A model generated the notes under the pieces. The model worked only from the letters and a program-made list of their open reading frames with translations, had not been told where the DNA came from and did not search any database. Of a stretch of DNA of 53,179 bases, positions 8,240 through 16,790 are shown in pieces. Made by a program: the position numbers and the translations under genes. The DNA is taken from the NCBI GenBank assembly GCA_030537195.1, contig JAUNOK010000018.1:1-53179 (forward strand), read 5' to 3'. The number at the start of each line of letters is the position of its first letter. Positions within the stretch are counted from its first letter, which is position 1. Source of the DNA: Eubacteriales bacterium (lineage in GTDB: Bacteria > Bacillota > Clostridia > Lachnospirales > Lachnospiraceae).

Positions 8240-9163
8240 ATGAATCTCTATATAAGAGCCCTTGGATTTGATAAACTTACATCAGAGGCTGAAGAGAAAT
8301 TTATTAAATTAGGAATAAAAGACAATGTTGCCAATGGATTCGTTATACGCCACGAGAAATTAAATCGTGGCGTTATTATCGTGCGTATCAGTAATTCAAC
8401 AGGATTGTATATATACGGAAGATACGAGGGTGATACATTTATATATGAATATTATTTTCCATTTGTCGTTGGAAAAGTTGCAAGTGACAATGAAGAGATG
8501 ACAATAGAGAGACATTTGGACAAAGAATCATTCGCTGTAATATGTGATGAATTAAAGACGGGAGTTACGCTTATATTCTATCTTCAGAATGTTATGGATT
8601 ATCTTGAATATCTATATAGTGGAAAAGATTTTAAAGTGCCTGAATTCAATCCTGACAGAAAGAATGATGTAGCCAAGTTACCGATTAAGAATAAAAAGGT
8701 TACTCTTACAGGATTGTCTCTTGGCGGAATCATTATGCTTCCTATAAGAAAAGAGAAAAAGACTGCGCGCAATAAGAAGGAAGAGCTTGCCAGAAAGAGA
8801 CTCATCCAGGCTGCCAAGAATGGTGATGAGGATGCCATAGAGAGTCTTACTATAGAGGACATTGATACATATAATGAGCTTTCTAACAGGGTTATGAAAG
8901 AGGATATATTCACAATAGTCGATTCAACATTTATGCCATGTGGAGTGGAGTGTGACCAGTATTCGGTAATAGGCGAGATACAGGAACTTTACGAGGAGAA
9001 GAACAGATACACAGGTGAAACTATATATATTATGGTGCTTGAGTGTAACAGCCTCATAATAACAACTGCAATTAATAAGCAGCATTTGCTTGGTGAGCCT
9101 GCTGTTGGAAGAAGATTCAAAGGGCAGATATGGCTTCAGGGCAATGTAAGATTCACGGATTAG
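8240..9163 (+). CDS. DUF3881-like conserved protein of unknown function
   Basis: 307 residues, soluble, no signal peptide. The N-terminus MNLYIRALGFDKLTS and overall plan resemble what I remember as the Lachnospiraceae family DUF3881. The middle (about 160-200) is a charged helical stretch rich in Lys/Glu/Ala; the C-terminal third (FTIVDSTFMPCGVECDQYS onward) looks like a small beta-rich domain. The ATG at 8240 is preferred to the one at 8228 because GGATGGAG lies at the right distance and homologues start this way. No catalytic motif is seen. It is divergent from adhE and followed by tRNA-Arg. Confidence 0.7.
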   Translation: MNLYIRALGFDKLTSEAEEKFIKLGIKDNVANGFVIRHEKLNRGVIIVRISNSTGLYIYGRYEGDTFIYEYYFPFVVGKVASDNEEMTIERHLDKESFAVICDELKTGVTLIFYLQNVMDYLEYLYSGKDFKVPEFNPDRKNDVAKLPIKNKKVTLTGLSLGGIIMLPIRKEKKTARNKKEELARKRLIQAAKNGDEDAIESLTIEDIDTYNELSNRVMKEDIFTIVDSTFMPCGVECDQYSVIGEIQELYEEKNRYTGETIYIMVLECNSLIITTAINKQHLLGEPAVGRRFKGQIWLQGNVRFTD

Positions 9164-9173
9164 AGTGCCAGCA

Positions 9174-9202
9174 TTGACCACAAGATTTAAATGTGGTAGA
9201 AT
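9174..9202 (+). promoter_or_regulatory. tRNA-Arg promoter
   Basis: TTGACC (9174-9179), 17-bp spacer, TAGAAT (9197-9202), 24 bases before the tRNA. The spacer also contains ACCACA/TGTGGT arms that could form a weak terminator for the upstream gene. Confidence 0.6.
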
Positions 9203-9225
9203 TTTTCATGGTGTTTAGCCAAGTT

Positions 9226-9297
9226 GTTCTCATAGTTAAGTGGATATAACGGGGACCTCCTAAGTCTCAATCCCCAGTTCGACTCTGGGTGGGAACA
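9226..9297 (+). tRNA. tRNA-Arg (anticodon CCT)
   Basis: A full cloverleaf can be folded: acceptor GTTCTCA/TGGGAAC, D stem GTTA/TAAC, anticodon stem GGGAC/GTCTC with loop CTCCTAA giving anticodon CCT, T arm CCCAG-TTCGACT-CTGGG, discriminator A. CCA is not encoded. It reads the rare AGG codon. There is no terminator before the exonuclease gene, so the two may be co-transcribed. Confidence 0.93.
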
Positions 9298-9344
9298 TTA
9301 TTAGAAACAATCTAATTAAGAATAAGTAACAGAGGAAAATGTTT

Positions 9345-10313
9345 ATGAATTATATTGTTATGGATCTTGAGTGGAATCAGAGTGCCAAGGGAAAACAATT
9401 TTCTGAGGAACATTTTCCTTTTGAGATTATACAGATAGGTGCGGCAAAAGTTAATGAACAGCTTGATATTGTAGATGAGTGGCAGTGTATTATCAAGCCA
9501 CAGGTGTATACCAAGCTTCAGAATAATATTAAGAAGATTCTTGGAATTACAGAAAAAGACCTTGATAATGGAACAGATTTCGTGTCAGGTGTGACTGAAT
9601 TTCTTGAATGGTGCGGTGAGGATTACACATTTGTTACATGGGGAAGCATGGATATTACTGAATTAAGACGTAATATGAAGTACTATGATGTTCCGGAGAA
9701 CTTTCCTATGCCACTTCTGTATCTTGACCTTCAGAAGCTCTACAGCATTAATTTCTCAGATGGCAAGACACGCATGAATCTTAAGTCTGCGATTGATGAG
9801 CAGGGAATTAAGGGTGATGAGCATTATCATTCAGCGATGAGTGACGCAAGATATACAGCCAAGATAATGAAAACTCTTGATTTTGACAGGGTTAAGAAAT
9901 TCTGCAGTATAGATACATTTACAATTCCAGAATCAAGAAAAGACGAGGTATATCTTAACTTCGGGACATATGAGAAGTATATTTCGAAGGGATTCGCCAC
10001 AAGGGACAAGGCTGCAAGCGACAGAACAGTCCGTTCATGCAAATGTTTCTTATGCGGCAAGGCTATGGAAAGAACGGTTAAATGGTTTGCCACTAATTCA
10101 AAGAGCTATTATGGCTTGTTTACATGTGATGAACATGGTCTTATAAAGGGCAGATTCAAAATCAAGCAGAGTGAAAGCGGCAGATTCTACGCCATAAGAA
10201 TAATGAAGCGCACTGATGAGAAGGGTGCACTTAAGATATATGAAAAGCAGATAAAAGAGAGGGAGCACAGACGCAGAAGACGTCAGGCAGAGAAACTCTC
10301 AGAGCAGCAATAA
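9345..10313 (+). CDS. DEDDh 3'-5' exonuclease with C-terminal Cys/His cluster
   Basis: 322 residues. The first ~180 form an exonuclease domain of the DnaQ/RNase T/KapD type: DLEW gives the first D and E, and HSAMSDA gives the DEDDh histidine and last aspartate. After it, CKCFLC (about 231-236) and CDEH (about 260) could bind zinc, and the tail is very basic (EHRRRRRQAEK). Such enzymes trim RNA or DNA ends; the substrate here is unknown. An ATG at 9339 also exists but the AGAGG site is only 3 bases from it, so 9345 is preferred. It is probably transcribed through from tRNA-Arg, which would fit an RNA-trimming role only loosely. Confidence 0.85.
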   Translation: MNYIVMDLEWNQSAKGKQFSEEHFPFEIIQIGAAKVNEQLDIVDEWQCIIKPQVYTKLQNNIKKILGITEKDLDNGTDFVSGVTEFLEWCGEDYTFVTWGSMDITELRRNMKYYDVPENFPMPLLYLDLQKLYSINFSDGKTRMNLKSAIDEQGIKGDEHYHSAMSDARYTAKIMKTLDFDRVKKFCSIDTFTIPESRKDEVYLNFGTYEKYISKGFATRDKAASDRTVRSCKCFLCGKAMERTVKWFATNSKSYYGLFTCDEHGLIKGRFKIKQSESGRFYAIRIMKRTDEKGALKIYEKQIKEREHRRRRRQAEKLSEQQ

Positions 10314-10347
10314 AGGCATGTCAGAAAATAAACTGACATGCCTCTTT
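10314..10347. terminator. Bidirectional terminator between exonuclease and MraY-like genes
   Basis: Perfect 11-bp stem AGGCATGTCAG (10314-10324) / CTGACATGCCT (10333-10343), followed by CTTTT on the plus strand. It serves two convergent genes. Confidence 0.8.
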
Positions 10348-10366
10348 TAGTGAATTGATATATGTG

Positions 10367-11332
10367 TTAGAACATAAGTCCGTATATTACAGCCAGACCA
10401 AGTATTATCTGGACAATTGTAAATCTGAATACAACCTGTGTGTCTGACCAGTCTTTATTCTTTCTCATATGGTCGTGGATTGGTGTACGGAGGTTCTTCA
10501 TGAGGTTGATGTGAAGGAATCTCATGAATGAAACCTTGATAAGACCAAGTCCGCCATCGAGGATAATTACAAGTGCCATTGGGATGTAAAGCAGTGGTGC
10601 GTGAAGCTTTAAGAATGTAAATGCAATGAATATTCCTATTGCACGCGAACCGGCATCACCCATAAGCAGCTTGCTTGGAGAAGCGTTGAACCACAGATAA
10701 CCGAGGATACATACAATCATGATAAGAACGGTATGTCTGTAATCTGCTTCAATATTAAATGACTTAAAGAGTACATACACAGAGGCAAGTGTTACAACTG
10801 AAAGTGTACCGCATAAGCCGTCAACACCATCTGAGCAGTTAGTAACATTAATACTAACCCAGATAAGTATGATAATAAGTATTGCATATATGATTGGATT
10901 GAGAGTTACTGTCTTTCCGAAGAATGCAAGGTCAAATGTGTTAGGGTTGTAATGCAGGTAAGTAACTGCCGCCATAACTGATATGGCAAGGTCAATAAGA
11001 CCTTTCTTTAAGTTGCCCCAAGGTGATGAAGCACTGTCATCAAGGTATCCACTGAGCATTGCTGCAAGCACGAGGATAAGATAAATGATAAGCTCAGCGC
11101 TTAAGTTAACAAACAAAGCACAAGTTATTGTGAATGTAAGAATAAAAATCATGCCGGCACCTCTTGGTTTTCCGACTGATTTGCTACCGTTGATGGCGTA
11201 AGCTCTTCCGGCATCTCTTGGAAGAAGGTTCTTGCCAAAAGCAATTGCTGCTATTGTAAATGCGAAAGCAAACAGAATGCTCACAAATGCTATAATATTA
11301 GTATAACTGCTGTTAACAATATAGTATATCAT
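10367..11332 (-). CDS. mraY: MraY-like phospho-N-acetylmuramoyl-pentapeptide transferase
   Basis: 321 residues, about ten membrane segments, polyprenyl-phosphate N-acetylhexosamine-1-phosphate transferase superfamily. Superfamily motifs are present: GYLDDS, NCSDGVDGL and GDAGSRAIG. The C-terminal cytoplasmic loop PIHDHMRKNKDWSDTQVVFRF resembles MraY, but the usual PIHHH reads PIHDH, and the N-terminal PTMGG-like motif reads PRGAG. MraY transfers phospho-MurNAc-pentapeptide to undecaprenyl phosphate to make lipid I. The gene stands alone here, outside any division/cell-wall cluster, so a second MraY-like enzyme with another role is possible. The superfamily is certain; the exact substrate is likely but not proven. 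Confidence 0.72.
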   Translation of the reverse strand: MIYYIVNSSYTNIIAFVSILFAFAFTIAAIAFGKNLLPRDAGRAYAINGSKSVGKPRGAGMIFILTFTITCALFVNLSAELIIYLILVLAAMLSGYLDDSASSPWGNLKKGLIDLAISVMAAVTYLHYNPNTFDLAFFGKTVTLNPIIYAILIIILIWVSINVTNCSDGVDGLCGTLSVVTLASVYVLFKSFNIEADYRHTVLIMIVCILGYLWFNASPSKLLMGDAGSRAIGIFIAFTFLKLHAPLLYIPMALVIILDGGLGLIKVSFMRFLHINLMKNLRTPIHDHMRKNKDWSDTQVVFRFTIVQIILGLAVIYGLMF

Positions 11333-11550
11333 AAGAATTTAATACTCCTTTTCATCTTTCTAACTCATATAATGCATTAATTCCAATGCGACTTACAGTA
11401 TAACATAATATATGTGAAATGAACATTTTTTTTGCTAATGAAATGTAGTAATTAATTTGTTAATGTGGTAATATACTATTAATTAGTGGGATAATCTGAG
11501 GGGGACCCATGAGTGTCGTGTAGGATAATAATAATATAATGGAGGATTTT

Positions 11551-13482
11551 ATGAAGAATATGCAAAAATACGAGCAGCTGGCAATCACAGAACTGGATGC
11601 ATATCTTTTTGGACAGGGAACTCATTATGAGATATATAACAAGATGGGTGCACATGTTGCGGTTAAAGATGGAAAAGAAGGTGTGTATTTTGCTGTGTGG
11701 GCTCCTGCAGCAAAAGATGTTTATGTCATAGGCGAGTTTAACAACTGGAATGCATATGGTTATGATATGAAGAAGATTTCAGATGGTGGAATATATGAAT
11801 TGTTCATACCGGGTGCTAAGGCTGGGGATATGTATAAGTATCTTATTATATCACAGAGCGGAGAGGCACTTTACAAGGCTGATCCATATGCTAATCAGGC
11901 ACAGTTAAGACCAGAGACAGCATCAGTTGTCACAGACCTTTCAGGTTATGTATGGAAGGATACTGAATGGGTTGAGAAGAAGAAGACAGAGGATCATCTT
12001 AAAGCACCTCTTTCTATATATGAATGTCATCTTGGTTCATGGAAGAAGAAAGATGATGGAACAGAGGATGGATTCTATACATACAGAGAGCTTGCTCCAG
12101 AGCTTGCAAAGTATGTGAAAGATATGGGATATACACATATTGAGCTTATGGGAATTGCAGAGTATCCGTTTGATGGTTCATGGGGATATCAGGTAACTGG
12201 TTATTATGCCCCTACTGCAAGATATGGTACACCTAAGGATTTTATGTATTTTGTGGATTATATGCATGGAAAAGGAATCGGCGTAATTCTTGACTGGGTA
12301 CCGGCACATTTTCCAAAGGATGCACACGGACTTGCTAACTTTGATGGAAGCTGTGTATATGAGTATGCAGACCCTAGAAAGGGTGAGCATCCTGACTGGG
12401 GAACCAAGGTATTTGATTATTCCAAGAATGAAGTATCTAACTTCCTTATTGCTAACGGAATGTTCTGGGTGGACAAGTTCCATATTGATGGTTTAAGAGT
12501 TGATGCGGTTGCTTCAATGCTTTATCTTGATTACGGAAGAACTGAAGGAAACTGGGTTCCTAACAAATATGGTGACAACGGTAATCTCGAAGCAATCAGC
12601 TTTTTAAAGCATTTTAACAGCATGTTAAAGAAGAGATTCCCACAGGCAATTACTATAGCTGAGGAATCAACAGCATGGCCTATGGTAAGTGGTGATCCTG
12701 ACAACGGAGAGTGTCTTGGATTCACATTTAAGTGGAATATGGGATGGATGCATGATTTCCTTGAATATATGAAGCTTGATCCATATTTCAGAAAGTTTAA
12801 TCATAGTAAGATGACATTTTCACTTATGTATGCTTACAGCGAGAATTTCATTCTTGTGCTTTCACATGATGAGGTTGTACATCTTAAGTGTTCTATGCTT
12901 GGTAAGATGCCTGGCGACAGAGAGGACAAGTTCAAGAATCTTAAGCTGGCATATGCATATATGTGCGGACATCCTGGCAAGAAGCTTCTGTTCATGGGAC
13001 AGGAATTCGGTCAGTGGAATGAGTGGAGTGAAAAGCGTGCGCTTGACTGGTATCTGTTAGAGGACGAAAGTCATAGTGAGCTTAAGGATTTCACTAAAAA
13101 GTGTCTGCATCTTAATAAGAATTATCCATGTCTGTATGCTACTGATTACAGTGGTGAAGGCTTCAGATGGATTAATGCTAACGATAAGGACAACAGTGTA
13201 TTCTCATTCATGAGATTAAGTCCTGATGGTAAGAAGAATCTTCTATTTGTGCTTAATTTCACACCGGTTGAAAGAGACAGCTTCAGAATTGGTGTTCCAT
13301 TCAAGACTAAGTACAAGCTAGTTCTAGGTGATGATGAAGCTAACCAGAAGAAGACTCTTACAGCAGTTACAGGTGATTGTGACGGATATCCACAGTCACT
13401 GCTTGTTGATTTACATAAGTATGGAATAGCCGTATATGAGTTTAATGGTGATGTTTCTAAGGTTCAGGCATGGAAGATATAA
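11551..13482 (+). CDS. glgB: 1,4-alpha-glucan branching enzyme
   Basis: 643 residues, normal for GlgB. An N-terminal CBM48 region (VYFAVWAPAAKDVYVIGEFNNW) precedes a GH13 barrel with nucleophile D near 318 (GLRVDAVAS), acid/base E near 371 (IAEES) and D near 440 (LSHDEV). It cuts alpha-1,4 glucan chains and re-attaches them through alpha-1,6 links in glycogen synthesis. The ATG at 11551 is chosen because GGAGG lies just before it; an ATG at 11539 overlaps that site. No other glycogen gene is adjacent. A strong terminator follows, so it is monocistronic. Confidence 0.96.
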   Translation: MKNMQKYEQLAITELDAYLFGQGTHYEIYNKMGAHVAVKDGKEGVYFAVWAPAAKDVYVIGEFNNWNAYGYDMKKISDGGIYELFIPGAKAGDMYKYLIISQSGEALYKADPYANQAQLRPETASVVTDLSGYVWKDTEWVEKKKTEDHLKAPLSIYECHLGSWKKKDDGTEDGFYTYRELAPELAKYVKDMGYTHIELMGIAEYPFDGSWGYQVTGYYAPTARYGTPKDFMYFVDYMHGKGIGVILDWVPAHFPKDAHGLANFDGSCVYEYADPRKGEHPDWGTKVFDYSKNEVSNFLIANGMFWVDKFHIDGLRVDAVASMLYLDYGRTEGNWVPNKYGDNGNLEAISFLKHFNSMLKKRFPQAITIAEESTAWPMVSGDPDNGECLGFTFKWNMGWMHDFLEYMKLDPYFRKFNHSKMTFSLMYAYSENFILVLSHDEVVHLKCSMLGKMPGDREDKFKNLKLAYAYMCGHPGKKLLFMGQEFGQWNEWSEKRALDWYLLEDESHSELKDFTKKCLHLNKNYPCLYATDYSGEGFRWINANDKDNSVFSFMRLSPDGKKNLLFVLNFTPVERDSFRIGVPFKTKYKLVLGDDEANQKKTLTAVTGDCDGYPQSLLVDLHKYGIAVYEFNGDVSKVQAWKI

Positions 13483-13492
13483 TAAAGATATT

Positions 13493-13524
13493 AAAGTCCC
13501 CGTATATTTGCGGGGACTTTTTTT
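13493..13524 (+). terminator. glgB terminator
   Basis: AAAGTCCCCG (13493-13502) pairs with CGGGGACTTT (13511-13520), followed by a T-run to 13524. Confidence 0.92.
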
Positions 13525-13535
13525 GACCGAATGTA

Positions 13536-13560
13536 AACTTTTCAGAGGAATGTTTCGTAT
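13536..13560 (+). promoter_or_regulatory. ECF-sigma-type promoter of lipoprotein gene
   Basis: AAC (13536-13538), 17-bp spacer, CGTAT (13556-13560), the general layout of ECF sigma promoters. The segment starting AACTTTTCA is shared, with identical spacing, with the promoter at 28414. The sigma factor itself is not in the window. Confidence 0.45.
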
Positions 13561-13616
13561 ATAATTGTAGATACAGATAATGCATTTATATTAAGGATAA
13601 AGAATGGGGGATTATT

Positions 13617-14393
13617 ATGAAAAGGAAGATATTTGCGACATTTATTGTAATTGGATGTCTTGTGTGTGCTGTTGGCTGTAGAAAATCAGATAATAATAAC
13701 CAGAATATAACATCGTCCGGTAATGGCGGTAATCAGAAAGAAACAACCGCACAGGGAAAGGATAGTGGCTCGCAGAAGATTGAATCAGGATCAGTGTATG
13801 AGACGGCAGCAATTATAGAGTCAGAATCAGATGGGGTAAAATATGTTGAAGAATCCGGAAAAGTGATGGATATAAAGTATCCGATGATTAATGATGCATT
13901 TTCAGATGAAGAGTTAGTCACTGGGTATAAGGTGCTAAGGAATGGCAGTTCAGTGCAGAATACTAATGAGACTACAAAGTATTACAAATATGTTGTAGCT
14001 TATCAGTGGGAGGGACTTTATAAAGGCGACAATATCAGTACAATAGAATATAGCACATATAACAGCAGATGCTGGTTTGTGGATGCAGATTATTCTTTAA
14101 GTGATTTACTGAAAGAAGATAAACTGGAAGCGCAAAATATTACCGTTGAGAATAACGATACAGAGAATTTAAGGCTCGCAATGTTCGTAGAACTTCCAAC
14201 ACTTAAAGAGGCATGGTATGGATACAGACAGTCACCACAGACTGAGAATGAAGCAATATGTGACATACTCAATAATGTCATTATAACTGCAGATGTAACA
14301 TACAAAGACGGAACGAAGAAAACAGATTATTACCGTCTGGAGACATTAAACTCTTCCGGTACATTAATGAATATATACAGATTAATACCATAA
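13617..14393 (+). CDS. Lipoprotein, paralogue of the one at 28466
   Basis: 258 residues starting with a lipoprotein signal peptide (MKRKIFATFIVIGCLVCAVGC, lipobox AVGC), then a Ser/Asn/Gln-rich linker and a globular domain. The C-terminal third closely resembles the lipoprotein at 28466: both have a predicted helix before the end, then tYkDGtkkTDYYRlE and a final MNIYrL. No known catalytic motif is seen, so it is probably an extracytoplasmic binding or sensing protein anchored on the outer face of the membrane. It stands alone between glgB and a convergent carboxypeptidase, behind an ECF-type promoter. Confidence 0.8.
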   Translation: MKRKIFATFIVIGCLVCAVGCRKSDNNNQNITSSGNGGNQKETTAQGKDSGSQKIESGSVYETAAIIESESDGVKYVEESGKVMDIKYPMINDAFSDEELVTGYKVLRNGSSVQNTNETTKYYKYVVAYQWEGLYKGDNISTIEYSTYNSRCWFVDADYSLSDLLKEDKLEAQNITVENNDTENLRLAMFVELPTLKEAWYGYRQSPQTENEAICDILNNVIITADVTYKDGTKKTDYYRLETLNSSGTLMNIYRLIP

Positions 14394-14397
14394 TAAA

Positions 14398-14431
14398 AAT
14401 GCGCCACCAGATTACTTTACTGGGGCGCATT
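14398..14431. terminator. Bidirectional terminator between lipoprotein and carboxypeptidase genes
   Basis: AATGCGCC (14398-14405) / GGCGCATT (14424-14431) with an inner CCAG/CTGG stem, between two convergent genes. Confidence 0.75.
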
Positions 14432-14435
14432 CTTA

Positions 14436-15830
14436 TTATAATCTACGTCTTCTTCTGTTATAGTGTCTTCTCTGGCGTTTTCTTCTTGCACGCTCTTCAA
14501 TAATATAGATGACGAACAGGATAACAGCTCCTATGCCAACTATTACCCAGATATTAATCTTAATGCATGTCTTAGGTTTATAAGTTGATGTCACAGCATT
14601 ATTAATATATGGGAGCTGGCTGCCTGTGTCAGTGCCTGCCGCAGATATATTAAGAGTTGTGGTTCCTACTGTGTTATTATTGTACAGGAACTTAAGGTGT
14701 GTGGTCATAACACCATTCACATTAGTCATATCGTAATTATCATCAACAGTCATAGTTACATTTGATAATGAACTCTTATTAGGTATTGTGATGAATGAAG
14801 CGTTGAGTCCGAAGTTAAGTGAGCGTGTTGAGAAAACTGCTGAGTTGTAATAGTTGTCATTAGAGAACATTGCTCCAAGCTGGCTTCCTGTAGTTGTTGA
14901 CTTCTGGAAATTCGCAAAGCCCCAGTCAAAAAGGGTTCTTGTATCAACATATCTTATCTCGTCAGTTGCTTCCTTAAATACAACGCATATAAGACGCATG
15001 CCGTCTTTTTCTGCAAATGTAACAAGCGTATTCTGTGATTCATCAGTATAACCTGTCTTGCCGCCCTTGCAGTACTCATAATAATAAGCCCTTCCCTTTA
15101 ACATCTTATGTCTGTGCTTGATTGTACGCTGTGCGGACATGTTAGTTGCAGGAATTACATATGAATCGGCAGTTGAATCAATACTTACGAAAGAAGCGTT
15201 GTTATAGCAGCCTCTTGCAATCATAGCCATATCATATGCTGTTGTGTAATGGTCTGTATTAAACAATCCGCTTGCGTTAGCAAAATGTGTATTCAGAGCA
15301 CCAAGTTCTTTAGCCTTGGCATTCATCATGTCTACAAATGCGTCTATAGAGCCGGCAACATGTTCACCGAGTGCATATGCCATCTCGTTGGCAGAATACA
15401 GTAAAAGTCCGTGTAGAAGCTGGTTGACAGTAAACTGTTCACCGGGCTTGGAACTTAAGTTGGCATCTTCATATACATTAATTGAATTAGCCGCTGCCTG
15501 TGAAAATGTTACAACATCGTCCATGTTACAGTTCTCAATTGTAAGAAGACCTGTAAGAATCTTGGTTGTGCTGGCTGGATAACATTTTTCATGAGAGTTC
15601 CTCTCAAAAAGAATGGAACCTGTATCAGCATCAATAAGAATACAGCTGCTTGAGTTGACCTCTGGTGCATCCGGCCAGACAGCCTCTGTACTGGTCGTAT
15701 CAGCCTCGCTGTAGACTTTGTTATATGTCGCAGCCAGAGTATCTGTCGCAAATGCGGAGCACACCAAAACAGTGGCAGATACCGCGCTGGTTATCTTTAT
15801 AAGTAATCCTTTAAGAAAATGCTTTTTCAT
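14436..15830 (-). CDS. Serine-type D-Ala-D-Ala carboxypeptidase (PBP5/DacF family)
   Basis: 464 residues with a signal peptide. The three penicillin-binding active-site motifs are complete: S87-T-T-K (ASTTK), S146-A-N and K258-T-G. It removes the terminal D-Ala from peptidoglycan pentapeptides outside the membrane, which limits cross-linking. Unlike classic PBP5, which ends in an amphipathic helix, it ends in a true membrane segment (IWVIVGIGAVILFVIYII) followed by a strongly basic tail of mostly Arg. The start at 15830 gives the signal peptide MKKHFLKG; GGAGG is 13 bases upstream, a rather long spacing. The upstream ATG at 15872 overlaps the promoter. Confidence 0.93.
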   Translation of the reverse strand: MKKHFLKGLLIKITSAVSATVLVCSAFATDTLAATYNKVYSEADTTSTEAVWPDAPEVNSSSCILIDADTGSILFERNSHEKCYPASTTKILTGLLTIENCNMDDVVTFSQAAANSINVYEDANLSSKPGEQFTVNQLLHGLLLYSANEMAYALGEHVAGSIDAFVDMMNAKAKELGALNTHFANASGLFNTDHYTTAYDMAMIARGCYNNASFVSIDSTADSYVIPATNMSAQRTIKHRHKMLKGRAYYYEYCKGGKTGYTDESQNTLVTFAEKDGMRLICVVFKEATDEIRYVDTRTLFDWGFANFQKSTTTGSQLGAMFSNDNYYNSAVFSTRSLNFGLNASFITIPNKSSLSNVTMTVDDNYDMTNVNGVMTTHLKFLYNNNTVGTTTLNISAAGTDTGSQLPYINNAVTSTYKPKTCIKINIWVIVGIGAVILFVIYIIEERARRKRQRRHYNRRRRRL

Positions 15831-15870
15831 TATATGGATAATTCCTCCGATTAATAAAATACACAAATAC

Positions 15871-15899
15871 ATTGTAGCTTAGGATTGTCTATAAGTAAA
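15871..15899 (-). promoter_or_regulatory. Promoter of the D,D-carboxypeptidase gene
   Basis: Minus strand: TTTACT (15899-15894), 17-bp spacer, TACAAT (15876-15871), about 40 bases before the ATG. Confidence 0.6.
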
Positions 15900-15968
15900 C
15901 CCCGCTTGGCAAAAAGTGATATTTATGGTAAATATAATATGAGCTAATATATAAGATAGGAGTAACGT

Positions 15969-16613
15969 ATGAGACTTAGAAATGTACCTGGAGCAAGGGA
16001 AGTAATGATAGAGAATAAATATGTGTTTACAGAGCCTGAAGGCATGAAAGGCACATGGTCAGAGGTGTTTGGCAATGATAATCCTGTCCGTATCGAGATT
16101 GGTATGGGAAAAGGCACATTTATAACAACACTGGCAGCTAATAATCCTGATATTAATTATGTGGGTATCGAGAAGTATTCAAGTGTGCTTTTAAGAGCTG
16201 TTGAGAAGCAGGACGAGCTTGAGCTTCCTAACTTAAGATTTATCAGAATGGACGCAGAGGCTATATGCGAAGTATTTGGTGAGAATGAGGTTGACAGAAT
16301 ATACCTTAATTTCTCAGACCCATGGCCAAAGGACAGACATGCGAAGAGAAGACTTACATCAAGACAGTTTATGGCAAGATATGACGTCATATTAAAGCCA
16401 GACGGACAGGTGGAATTCAAGACTGATAATAAGGATTTATTCGACTTTTCATTAGAGGAGATTAAGGAGGCAGGCTGGGAGCTTCCAGTTGTAACATTTG
16501 ACTTACATAACGACCCTGTGCTTAACGAGGGCAATGTAATGACAGAGTATGAGACAAGATTTTCACAGATGGGCAATTCTATATGTAAACTTGTTGCAGT
16601 AAGAAATCATTAA
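15969..16613 (+). CDS. trmB: tRNA (guanine-N7-)-methyltransferase
   Basis: 214 residues with the TrmB layout: SAM-binding EIGMGKGTFI, then IEKYSSVLLRA, and the family signature NFSDPWPKDRHAKRRLTS, with VEFKTDN and YETRF near the C-terminus. It methylates G46 of tRNA to m7G in the cytoplasm. The ATG follows AGGAGTAACGT. A 42-residue small gene starts 42 bases downstream and probably shares the transcript. Confidence 0.96.
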   Translation: MRLRNVPGAREVMIENKYVFTEPEGMKGTWSEVFGNDNPVRIEIGMGKGTFITTLAANNPDINYVGIEKYSSVLLRAVEKQDELELPNLRFIRMDAEAICEVFGENEVDRIYLNFSDPWPKDRHAKRRLTSRQFMARYDVILKPDGQVEFKTDNKDLFDFSLEEIKEAGWELPVVTFDLHNDPVLNEGNVMTEYETRFSQMGNSICKLVAVRNH

Positions 16614-16655
16614 TTATAAATGCATATACTATATAAAGGCTTTGGGAGAAATGTT

Positions 16656-16784
16656 GTGAAGAATAGAGCATTTGCAAGAAAAGTATCAGAAGTGATGTAT
16701 GTGCATAAAGGAGCGAATTACAGAGTGGTAAGGTTTAAGAATTCCCTCGACGATGTCGTGAGAATTCTTAATACCAAGAAATAA
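16656..16784 (+). CDS. Small basic protein (42 aa) downstream of trmB
   Basis: A GTG-initiated frame of 42 codons preceded by GGGAGA at a suitable distance; the ATG at 16651 in another frame stops after two codons. The product is basic (MKNRAFARKVSEVMYVHKGA, then NYRVVRFKNSLDDVVRILNTKK), has no membrane segment and no domain I recognise. The 3' half of the gene is also a strong inverted repeat (16735-16771), so codon choice here is constrained by RNA structure. It could be a real RNA-binding-like micro-protein or a chance frame over an RNA hairpin; coding is favoured by the ribosome binding site and plausible composition. Confidence 0.5.
   Translation: MKNRAFARKVSEVMYVHKGANYRVVRFKNSLDDVVRILNTKK
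16735..16771 (+). repeat. Strong inverted repeat inside the small gene
   Basis: TTAAGAATTC (16735-16744) pairs perfectly with GAATTCTTAA (16762-16771); inside, CGAC/GTCG forms a second stem with a GAT loop. No T-run follows, so it is not a classic terminator. Confidence 0.85.
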
Positions 16785-16790
16785 ACCAGA

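Noticed and set aside
11509-11523. Five-codon mini-frame (ATG AGT GTC GTG TAG) after a GAGGGGG sequence upstream of glgB
   Set aside because: Too short to support from one sequence; no hairpin or attenuator follows it.
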